Below, piece by piece: positions 48,583 to 59,432 of a stretch of DNA of 64,000 nt. The translations under genes and the position numbers were made by a program. The stretch comes from Membranipora membranacea (Eukaryota > Bryozoa > Gymnolaemata > Cheilostomatida > Membraniporidae), in assembly GCA_914767715.1 (NCBI GenBank), contig OU612075.1:308001-372000 (forward strand). The letters are read 5' to 3'. Below the pieces are notes generated by a model. It was not told where the DNA came from and did no database searches. It saw only the letters and a program-made list of their open reading frames with translations. Numbering within the stretch: position 1 is the stretch's first letter; every line of letters starts with the position of its first letter.

Positions 48583-48628
48583 TGGCATAGCAAGGGGTTG
48601 AGTTGGAGCATTAGTAGTGTTCGAATCC
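48583..48628 (+). other. tRNA-promoter-like A and B boxes
   Basis: TGGCATAGCAAGG (A-box-like) and GTTCGAATCC (B-box-like) about 36 bp apart. The spacing is short and no cloverleaf could be drawn with confidence. Could be the head of a tRNA-derived SINE. Confidence 0.25.
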
Positions 48629-49325
48629 GGACTAGTGCCTGATTCATTTGCTGTCACAACGCCTTACTTTTACATTTCGGCCTAAGAGTGACAGAATTTC
48701 TGTGCAAGGCCACAAATATCATTCCGCAACAACATGACTAGGCCTATGCACTCATTCTTTTTGTAATCTCCCTTTTGCCCAAGTCGTGTTTCAAGAACTG
48801 TTGCATGTACGCATTTACATGGCGCATCAGCGCAATGGGCAGGGAAACCCAGAAAATATTACTGTACCAGGAGTCGCTCACCTTGGGTTTGCCCAGAGGA
48901 CTTAGTGATTAGTAGAAGGAACAGTGAACAGGACAGCAGCAGACCTAGCGGCCTCCGAGGTCGTACCTCCATATTTGGGCAGCAGGTATGTGGATGGTTT
49001 GCTTCACCAGCTCATATCAACAGATTCACAATCAGCTGCAAGTGCCTATGATAAAGTGAGTCAGAAATTACAAATAATACAATGTGAGGCAGGCCGAACA
49101 CGTAATGTGGATAACCGTCATAAAGTGGCGTGGCCTATGTAACAAATGATGGTGCCACACAAAAGGTATTGCTTACGATTCAAATAGCCTGTGCTGTGCT
49201 AGCAATGGAATTTGTTCATCGGTGCCAGATATAGTTTTTTGAGTGCACTGATGCTCCAATTCATTGGTGCAAGTGAGTAGTTCTACATTTATTAGAATAT
49301 CCAATTGTGCTTCAATCATCTCTAC

Positions 49326-49368
49326 AGTACTACCAGAGACTATAGATATCTATAGTCTCTGGTACTAC
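49326..49368. repeat. 43-bp palindrome with perfect 32-bp core
   Basis: ACCAGAGACTATAGAT followed by its exact reverse complement. Same arms as 47373-47418. Confidence 0.85.
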
Positions 49369-51045
49369 ATCGCTGTGCATGGGCAAGAATTATATTCAGT
49401 TGCAGCAGGGAGAATGGTTATATAATATAATAATATTGTATTCATAATCCTATCAATAATGAACTCTCTCTTCGTTGGTCCTATAAATAAATAAATCATG
49501 TTAAAATCACTCACTCAGATCTCCACCATTCAATATCCTGTAAGTAACAGCTGCAGCTATCCGTGAAACTGGGCAGGTGATAGGCTTGTGAGAAATTGAC
49601 CTAAGTAGGTATAATCCAGTATAAACTGAGTTTTAAAAACAGAAAGTAATCCTTGTGCTTGCAAGTGATTGTTGGTGCCATGTGAAGGCATTGCAGTTAT
49701 TTACATAGATATGCATTTTATTGGACAATTTCAGTACTTTCCTCGCATATCATTGGTAGATGATAAACTCAATTTTCATTGAGTCCATTATATCTATTTA
49801 ATTCCGCATCAAAAAGAGATTTGTGAGATTAAAGAGTTATCCCATCTTATTATAGAAGAAGACAACTATTATACAATCTGAAAAGGTTATTTTGCCACTG
49901 AACTGAAAAATCCGATTCAATGATATCCGCATATTTTTAAGGAGTGCTTTGACGACGTTCAACTGCTTGGGCTCATAATTTAATTGGTTCAGCTAACTGA
50001 GCAAATTTTTCCAAGCTTTTCTGTGGTCCTTGCGCCTGTATCAACAGTATTACAAAAAAAGCTCAGTTCAGTCGTACGGCACTCAAGGCCCACACAGCAT
50101 TGTTGTTTGTGCTGTAGGGGTTGCATGAGTGCTGTAAGACATGTCCCATACAGCACCTGCTACGGGTCTCACAACAACCGGGAGGAGGGGGTGATGGATT
50201 GGACCAAGTACCTAAAAAATGTATTATGTCTGTCTATAGCACACAGCATGGGGTGCGCTAACAATCCTTCTGCTATGATTCTTTCATAAAACTGGCTACT
50301 GCCCACAAAAGAAATCTGTAGGCTTTTGGTCTGAGCTGGAAGTTCTACAAGGAGGAATAGTTTGCCTGTGTAACCTTTCATTAGAGAACTTGCCATAATC
50401 AGTTATATTTTGTAAATCCCTATGTTCTCGGTAGTCTGTTAGGCATCATTTTCATTTTAACACAAGTCATCCGAACCTAGATTTGATTTGATGTACACCC
50501 AATGAATATCGAGTCCAAAATAAGATTAAAAATGGATCTACAATGAATAATCACAACCAGCTGAGCCAAATAGAAAAGATTTTTTGTGCATTCAACCTTT
50601 TAAACTGCTTTGGCAGAAGATGGCAACTTTCGACCATCTGCTAAGTTTTCTAAACCAAGTTATATTGTTCCTTGATAGCACCTCGCACTGGTTCCAGGAT
50701 TATTATATCACCAATTTTTCAAGTCTGACATATTTGATAAGTTGATAATACCTCATGCTTGTAAATTACTGGATTAGCTATATTCTTTGCAGATGTACTA
50801 TGCGCTATTACTTTTGCTTTCCCCTTGATCAATACCCTAAAGTTAGCTAGTTATAAAGTTAGCTAGTACATGCAAATATTTCACTACACAGGTATAATTA
50901 TGTGTTATATTCCTGGCGGTCAAGTTATTTGAAAGAAGAACCATTATCTGAATAATGATCCACTTGTTTTGTAAGATATTCATTTTTCCTCCTCTGCATG
51001 TATTTTGTGCTTCGTTGGAAATATGACATTATTCATTTGTTTCAG

Positions 51046-53605
51046 ATGCAAAGAATGCAAAGGAAACAGAGAAGAAATGTTACAAATGTAAAACAGCTCT
51101 TGGCAAAACTAGCGATGGGAAATATTCCAAGTTTTGGGGTGCTTGTGGAAATGATAGCTCTGAAACCGGAAAGGCTAACATTGACCAAAACTCAGGTGAG
51201 TTGAATTCTGAATGATTCTTGCCCTTTGTGTGGTGTCCGAAGTTGAGACACATGGCGCAATACCAGACTATACTTTTACTTTCCGTCATGGTATTGGCAA
51301 GGAGTTGCTCCTTGGTTTGGTTAGTATGTGTAGACAAACTGTGTTGTACCTCCCCCCTAATCTCCGCAACATAGCTTGTCAAGGAAGGCTAGGCACTAGT
51401 ATCCTATCATTTGACATCAAGTGACATTAGGTTTCAATAATTTGTCATGATATACCAATAAGTATCTTATCGTTGATTTTTTTACTTTACTAAGGTAACA
51501 AGAAGGAGGAACTAAGGCTGTAATCATGAACTTTGAGATATTACCAGTGACCAGAGATACAGAGTGTGGGTTCTGCTATGCAAGGTTATATGAGATACAG
51601 GAACCACAGGCTCTACCCTGTGGTCACACCCACTGTACTGAGTGTATCAAAGTAAACTATCAGGACAAGGAGATTGAATGTGAAATATGCAAGTAAGTTA
51701 ATGAATTTGTTTTAATTTCTCAGTGGCTTGCTGATCTAAGGACACCACAACTTCTTGCATGCAAACCAGAAAAGAAAAATAAATGAGGCCTGCCTCATGT
51801 ATTTCTATTAATTTCAAAACACGTTAAGCAGCGATGACCTTATTTATTATTAGTGTTTTGGTGCTTGTTACTGACACGGCCTCCTTGATCAATTTTCTTT
51901 AAATACCTTTAAACTAAAAATCAAGGGGGTAACAGACAAGTTAAGGGTCCATGTTGAGATAGCTCAGGCTAACAATATCGTACAACAATAATTGTTGTCT
52001 AGTTTTATGACATCCGGTGACATTTCCAATGTTTATTTTTGAATTTCAACAGATATTGACTAAAATTTAACATTTTCAGGGAGGTTTTAAAGACATAGAT
52101 ATCAGATCACTACCCAAAGTTATGGAAACGGATGTAAAATCTCAACCTGAGCTGTGACCTGTGTACAACAGGACCAGTTAGAGCCGTGGTCTGCTGTGCT
52201 GACTGTAAGAGAAGATTCTGTAGGAAACATGCTGATGTGAGCCTGTACTCATAGCATACAATGTATTGTTCTAAGCTGCCTCTATGGATTCTGTTGGTTT
52301 CACAGGTTAATATCTGTTTACAAAAGTTGTATAAAGCAAGGGCCTAACTGATGATCCACTTATTCATTCTTTAATAATAAAAATCACAGCTTTCTTTGAA
52401 CAAATCAAAATAAAATGATGTTTACTGTACGTCCTCTCAGGAAGTCTTATCCCAAACTGCATTATACAACAGCTGAAAACGATATATTTGGGCATCGCTC
52501 TGTTTTTAAATGTGCGCTCTATATATTGATTTAGAGCATGTAGACAGCAGTATGTTTGACTTTGTTTCTTATCAGGAACATGAGTTCCATATTGGAAACC
52601 ATCAAATGCTGCCTATTGAGGATGAGTTGGCTCCTGAGAGGTACCTAGTAGAAAAGTGTCAGACACACAAAACTCATACTCTCGATGAGATCTGCAAGGA
52701 TTGCAGGACACAGTTTTGTAAAAGATGTGACACCAAGATAAAATGTCCTTTCCTGAGTACAGACTGCCACCAGGCTGCAGGATTTGTCGACCAGGGTAAG
52801 TTGTTAAACGCAATATCAAAACCAGTAGTGGGTATTTTATAGATATACATAGTTTTGGTTGTGATGAATTCCATACCGATAATATTGCTAGCACCCTTTT
52901 ATATTTATATATGTAAAATTTAATTCGGAGTTGCTTTCCTTAAAAAAAAGGACAGACAACTATTAGGCATGGCTTTGATAAAATCATAAATAGTCAAATA
53001 CTGTTTTTTTATGAAAGAGCAGTAAATACCCGTTGCAATATAATCTGGTTTTGTTTATCAGTCATCATGACGTATAAAATAATTACGACTTCTTCTACTC
53101 GGCTATAGCTTATAATGTAGGGAGTTCATTGAAAAGAGAATATTTTTGCATGGAATGACATTTATTCGCAACCACAGCTTTAAAATGTTAAGACAAGGAA
53201 GAGAATAAATCTTACATCAGAGATCATATCTTCAATTGTTTAACGAGTAAGTCTAGTTTATAGAGGTTTAAAGTTTGCACAGCCGAAAATGATGTTTTGG
53301 AAAGTAGTAGACTGACTGGTCATCGCTTTGGTAGTATATGTCGGGGTTTCAATTAATTTAGTTTAATCCAGTTCAATTATCAACGATTCAATTTCTATTT
53401 TTATTCAATGCAGATAAACTACATGAGGTAATTCCGCTTCAAACAGTAACAGATGAAATGAGAGACAAACTGCGAGTCTTATCGCAGGCAATATATGATA
53501 AGATAAAGAGGTGTAATAGAAAAGTCATCCTGGAAGCGTCTTGATAAGCTTGAGGAGCATGTGAAAACAATCTATCATAGAATAGACAGCATTGGTGAGC
53601 ATTTG
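51046..53605 (+). pseudogene. RING/B-box (TRIM-like) locus with frame breaks
   Basis: Exon-like blocks with good splice sites: 51046-51195 (KKCYKCKTALGKTSDGKYS, Cys-rich), 51503-51692 (RING: CGFCYARL, ALPCGHTHCTECIK, CEICK), 52080-52236 (B-box 1: SCDLCTTGPVRAVVCCADC, RRFCRKHAD), 52576-52795 (B-box 2: CQTHKTHTLDEICKDC, FCKRCD) and 53414-about 53605 (start of a coiled coil). The family is RING-type ubiquitin ligases. The frame breaks at least three times: between the RING and B-box 1 blocks (a stop after EVLKT), inside 52080-52236 (just before SCDLC), and in the coiled coil near 53,520 in an AAAA run. The neighbouring LRP exons show no such breaks, so decay is more likely than poor sequence, but assembly indels are possible. 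No B30.2 or NHL C-terminal domain seen downstream. Confidence 0.6.
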
Positions 53606-53966
53606 GTAAGCTAAAATCTATGCTCATTCAAAATGACTGCATATCTATATCAGTTTGTCCTTTACATCACGAGCTTGTATAACTTGACAAAATACTATCA
53701 AAATAGTTCATATCTGATGAACTTCTCGAGATTTTTTATTATATTCATGGAAGTCTTCTTGAAGGTTATTGTCTTAAGCTTATAGCCAATATTAATGAAC
53801 AGGAGCCTTGTTGTTCTATATAAAAAGGAGCCTTGTTGTCCTATATAAAACAGGAGCCTTGTTGTTTTTGTTGTTGTTGTTCTATATAAAACAGGAGCCT
53901 TGTTGTTGTTGTTGTTCTATATAAAACAGGAGCCTTGTTGTTGTTGTTCTATATAAAACAGGAGCC

Positions 53967-53998
<32 letters not shown>

Positions 53999-55715
53999 AT
54001 TCTATATAAAATAAATTTCCAAAAATCAAAAACTACCGTAATCACTTATTGATGCATAACTGTTAGGCGATTTTCAAGTTAGTAAATAAACTGACTAACG
54101 ACCATCATCACTCTCAACATACTGAACTGACATCAAACTATAATATCATTCTGCAGATTATCCAACTAATGAAATATATGTAATGAATATTCGCTCAACA
54201 TTATATTCTGAGTACAAATGAATTACAGAATTTGCTCTTTGCTTCATTATCATGTCTTATTTGATAACTCCAACCAACTACTAACTCCTTGCCCTAACAT
54301 TGTTTGAGAAGTTGACATTGTCTAACTCCTTGCACAGACGTCCAGCTTATAACTGCCGAAACACTCAATAAGATCGGCATTGAAAACCAATACAAGGAGT
54401 CAGAGAGACACTAACTCTAACTTCTTGAATTAACTAACTCTAAACGAACCCTCCCTCCCTACTGTAACAATTAACCTTTTAATTTTGGAAATGCGTTTTA
54501 TTAGAATTGCGAGTTGTTCCCTCTTCATATTTGGGGAAACAACTCGATGATACTAAAATGCCAAACCCCAAAACCCCCTACTTTGTGGCCTCTAATTTGC
54601 ACTTTTTTCAAAGTGATGTTTAACTGAAAGAAGAAAAATGGTCATTCTCATTAAATATATATCAACTGTCGAAGCTTTCTCAAAGTACAATAATTTGCTC
54701 TCCAAAGACCCGAAAATGTGTACGAGAGTTGTGCTCTACTCGTCGATGGCTTACAAGGGGAAATTCATTTTGTACCTCCAAAATGAAGAGATTATAGTTT
54801 ATATTAAGAGATTTATGCCCTCTCTTTTCAAAAGTAGACAATCTTGATTGTCATCATATGTGGGAATTTTTCTTGTTTCAGATATTTTGATGTCTTTGCA
54901 GAGGGTTTCCCCTGTCAACATATTATCAATCTATCAATGACACACGCAAATAAAACCTCTTTGGACCAAATACGACTTTTATTGATATTTGAATGCCTAC
55001 CGAACTGGTTTACTCTGCTGCTCATCTATAAGTTTCTCGCACCTCATATGGACAACAGATGAACTCATTCAGATCTTTTGTTATAAACTGAGGTAACGCA
55101 TCACTCAATCCTGGCACCTGAAATATTTGGTGACATTGCGCAGAATAGTTATGTAACTGGTTAAAACTTCTTAGGGGAACATGAAGCATCTGATGTATAT
55201 CATATAATATATTTTCATATTTAGCAGCAAGTTATGTTTAGCACCTAAATCAACCTAGGATAAAACCGAGATTATTTCTATGACTTCTATAGAAGAAAAG
55301 CAAGCTGTGTAAGACAAACGATTGACCATAGATATGAAGAAGGAGGAGGGGGTATCACAAGGAACAACAATAAGTTTTCACAACTTAGTGATACAGTTTT
55401 ACTGGCAGAAGAAACTGATTTGACAGGAACGATTGCATGATAAAGGTCATACAGGAATAACTCGAGGATGCATATTATACCACATGAATTACCCAGTATG
55501 CAACAAATTATCACGTCTGAAGAAAGACAAGCAATTAAAATGATTATATATTGCTGATATTATTATATATGCTGATTAGAACGCAAATTACTGGCAAAAG
55601 TTACTGATATTCAATTAATGTGATTTTCAGCAAGAAAGAAAATGACGAGTTCTACATGGTGAGATTACAGTTGAGGAAAAGTGATACACATAGACCTAAT
55701 CCTCTCCAGATCATT
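53606..55715. other. Gap with a GTT-rich tandem repeat
   Basis: About 53,795-54,005 holds repeats built on CTATATAAAACAGGAGCCTT plus runs of GTT. The short frames at 54,638-55,062 have no domain or compositional support. Nothing else recognised. Confidence 0.5.
53795..54005. repeat. Compound CTATATAAAACAGGAGCCTT and (GTT)n repeat
   Basis: Five units of a 24-bp core separated by GTT runs of growing length. Right of the TRIM-like locus. Confidence 0.85.
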
Positions 55716-56607
55716 TTATATCCAAGCAGGCAGACACTGAAGTATTGAGAAATTTCCGATTTGGCAGCATTTATCTGTTCCCATACAGTCTTCATCATTC
55801 TGACACACACGTTCACGTTTGAATCTGTATGAGTATGGATTGTATCTGGGGCATTTACCTCTTCTTTCTAGAGCGACGCCAGGCACTACAATAGAAACAA
55901 AAACACCAGTAGATTAGTCAGATGATAAATGAATGAATTGGTAACTTTTTAATTCAAAATTGTAAATGATGGCGCTCGATCCTTTTAAGAGCTGCACACA
56001 GCCAATGCTAGATATAGACCAAATTTGAAGTGACAATGATCCTGGCTCCAAAATATGGGAGAGAGAACTAGCTAAGCTTATCAAATTTAAAACTCAAGTA
56101 AAACTTGACAATGCCTTTTGAAATGTTGATTATGTTGCCAGTAAAGGTTTAACTCCTGGTCTACGAGGATATCAACAGTTAAAGGTGATGTAAACCAGTA
56201 AATCAACTTACGACATGGGCACCCAGGGAGCAGACATCCACCTTCAGTTGTATCGTCTGGCTGATATTGTAGTCCTGGGCAGGTATGAGGGCAGGAATCT
56301 ACGAAGAACTTACAATGACATACGTTCTCTGGCCCACATTCCACAAATGAGGATTTTGGTACGAATTGGTCAAAACAGAATGGACCAAAACATCCGACTG
56401 TAACAAAATATGATTATGTAAAAATGCAAAAGATACAACTAGTGCTGAAGCTGAATATTAAGTTGGCTTGGAGAAAATAGATACAGAGCCATATTCAGAT
56501 AATATGTAAATAAATTTTAATATTCAAACAGTAGTTAGAGTTTACTTACGTCTTGCAGATGCAACTCCTATAAGTACGGCTAGAGTTGAAAGGCACATCA
56601 ACTTCAT
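55716..56607 (-). CDS. Secreted cysteine-rich protein with C-terminal WAP domain
   Basis: Three exons, read right to left: 56550-56607, 56212-56397, 55716-55885. Both joins are phase 1, donors GTAAGT, total 137 residues ending at a TAA. The ATG at 56607 starts a signal peptide (MKLMCLSTLAVLIGVASA). Exon 2 encodes ten cysteines (GCFGPFCFDQ, ECGPENVCHCKFF, SCPHTCPG, GCLLPGCPC); it resembles a TIL-type fold only loosely. Exon 3 matches a WAP four-disulfide core: GKCPRY, RVCQNDEDCMGTDKCCQ, LQCLP. WAP proteins are usually secreted protease inhibitors or antimicrobial/matrix proteins; which of these applies here cannot be told. Complete and intact. Confidence 0.8.
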
Positions 56608-59432
56608 TATTATAATCACAAGGTTTATTATTGGAATCGTTTGGAAATGCTTTGATCTGTACTTAACTAAGCAAGGCTTGGTACTGATGATCTTTCAAGT
56701 TTACTCCACTATTTTATAGCAACCACAAAGAAGGAAACAAGGAAATACATAAATACTTTGGAGACTTGACAGATGTGACAGACGTGACAGATACTGTCTG
56801 TGCAGATGGTAATCATATGTGGAGGAATTTTCTGTGTGGACATAATAGTTTAACGCATCATCAAGCTTAGCGTTGCAAGCAAATCATGTTTGAATTTAGT
56901 TGATACAAGGTTACTCTTTAGATATTAGATATAAAATTAAAGAGAAGGAAACACTTGGCAATGCACTATACAAACTGGAGTAACTTAGTATCAACCATTT
57001 ACAAATTTATCAATTAAGAAAAGGGAAATGCTTCCTCATTCCTGGTAGATATTAAGCTTGAGAGGGCACCACAGAGGCCCACCATATAGCTACCTCAAGA
57101 TCAAAACTATCTGTATTGCTGGCTCTGAGTTGATAGTATTACAAACACCGAATGTCAATTTGTTGCGCATCGCTGGCAGATAGCAATCGAACATGAATCA
57201 CCGGAGCTCCTGAAAGATGAGGGTCTAGGATTACTCTTCAATCTACATCAACAGAATTGAGGAATTTTCCCCAATAATATTTTTCGGGTATTTGATGACG
57301 GTTACATGACAGGTCGGTGGTGTTTATGCTGTTTATAAGACAGGTCTGATGGTGTTTATGATGTACATAAGACAGGTCTGGTGGCGTTTATGATGTACAT
57401 AAGACAGGTCGGTGGTATTTATGATGTACATAAGACAGGTCTGGTGGTGTTTATGATGTACATAAGACAGGTCTGGTGGTGTTTATGATGTACATAAGAC
57501 AGGTCTGGTGGTGTTTATGATGTACATAAGACAGGTCTGGTGGCGTTTATGATGTACATAAGACAGGTCTGGTGGTGTTTATGATGTACATAAGACAGGT
57601 CTGGTGGTGTTTATGATGTACATAAGACAGGTCTGGTGGTGTTTATGATGTACATAAGACAGGTCTGGTGGTGTTTATGATGTACATAAGACAGGTCGGT
57701 GGTATTTATGATGTACATAAGACAGGTCTGGTGGTGTTTATGATGTACATAAGACAGGTCTGGTGGTGTTTATGATGTACATAAGACAGGTCTGGTGGTG
57801 TTTATGATGTACATAAGACAGGTCTGGTGGTGTTTATGATGTACATAAGACAGGTCTGGTGGTGTTTATGATGTACATAAGACAGGTCTGGTGGTGTTTA
57901 TGATGTACATAAGACAGGTCTGGTGGTGTTTATGATGTACATAAGACAGGTCTGGTGGTGTTTATGATGTACATAAGACAGGTCTGGTGGTGTTTATGAT
58001 GTACATAAGACGGGTCTGGTGGTGTTTATGATGTACATAAGACGGGTCTGGTGGTGTTTATGATGTACATAAGACAGGTCTGGTGGTGTTTATGATGTAC
58101 ATAAGACAGGTCTGGTGGTGTTTATGATGTACATAAGACGGGTCTGGTGGTGTTTATGATGTACATAAGACAGGTCGGTGGCGTTTATGATGTACATAAG
58201 ACAGGTCTGGTGGTGTTTATGATGTACATAAGACAGGTCTGGTGGTATTTATGATGTACATAAGACAGGTCGGTGGTGTTTATGATGTACATAAGACAGG
58301 TCTGGTGGCGTTTATGATGTACATAAGACAGGTCTGGTGGTGTTTATGATGTACATAAGACAGGTCTGGTGGTGTTTATGATGTACATAAGACAGGTCTG
58401 GTGGCGTTTATGATGTACATAAGACAGGTCTGGTGGCGTTTATGATGTACATAAGACAGGTCTGGTGGTATTTATGCTGATTATATTACTCTTTATTAAT
58501 CATAGCACCTTCTTTAACGCTGACATAAATATGATGCAGTAGTATATGTCATGATATTTGTTATTCACTGGGTGAAGTGAAAAAAGAGGGGAAAGTTAGA
58601 CCTTGGTTACACAAAAATTGACTGCTGAATACAGTGTAGTGGTTCTATGTAGGTTAATATCACTGACTATTTTGTTATCTTCTAATGTGGAGGAAAAACG
58701 ACGTGAAAAAAACTTCTCGGCGCAACATAAATTTGACGTAACACCACCCGTGGGTACATCATCGTAACGTGATCAAAACATCACAGAACTAATAATGGCT
58801 AAATGATATAATTTTACAATAATACATTAATTAATATGGACTATGTGAATATTATTGACATAATTTTGTAAATATGGACATTGTAAACACACTAATAAAT
58901 TAACACTGTAAAGAAAAAAAAACAACAGGAAGAAAATGAAAATAAGGAGACAAAAATTTGTTAGTAACCATATCTCATCCTCACTGCGGGGTATATATAT
59001 ATATATAATACCATAAACAAGAATTGATTATGACCTATTCGTGATATTTGTTATTGCCTCCCCTGTGACCTCACAAGATTAATCATAGCCTCTCAGTGTA
59101 ATTTACTTTTCATAGTTCGTAGTCAGCCACACACAATAATTGACTCGATTCTCCAAAAAGAACGTTCAAAATTCATCTAAGTGTATGATATAAGAGCTCG
59201 CAGACGTGTTATTGAATAATCTCCGCTTCAAATCACTGATCAAGCTCACGTGGGGGCATTTCATAATTCATCATCATTCAAAGTTCTGCCCAGAAAAGAG
59301 AAAATAAACGCAGCGAACTCATGTCAACAAGATGAAATCATGGAATGGATTACAATAAATACATTTTGACTGGCTGTTAACATCGGGTTTTGCCTGGCTG
59401 ATGACGTCGCGTGTTCCTCGATGGGAGTTACT
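56608..59432. other. Gap dominated by a 32-bp minisatellite
   Basis: Upstream of the WAP gene (its promoter should lie just right of 56,607) and downstream of the FNDC3 stop. The minisatellite at about 57,320-58,470 fills much of it. The rest shows no exon. Confidence 0.5.
57320..58470. repeat. 32-bp minisatellite, about 36 copies
   Basis: Unit AAGACAGGTCTGGTGGTGTT plus TATGATGTACAT, with a recurrent 30-bp variant (GGTCGGTGG) at several positions. Intergenic. Confidence 0.92.

Larger units (their letters stand above)
46632..51045. other. Gap between the LRP 5' region and the RING/B-box locus
   Basis: No convincing exon. It should contain the missing LRP 5' exon(s) or their intron, and the LRP promoter. 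It holds two near-identical palindromes (47373-47418 and 49326-49368) and a tRNA-promoter-like A/B box pair near 48,583-48,628. Short frames here have no domain signal. Confidence 0.5.

Noticed and set aside
54638-55062. Two short plus-strand frames right of the GTT repeat as further TRIM-like exons
   Set aside because: No coiled-coil, B30.2 or NHL features, and no fitting splice sites to 53605.
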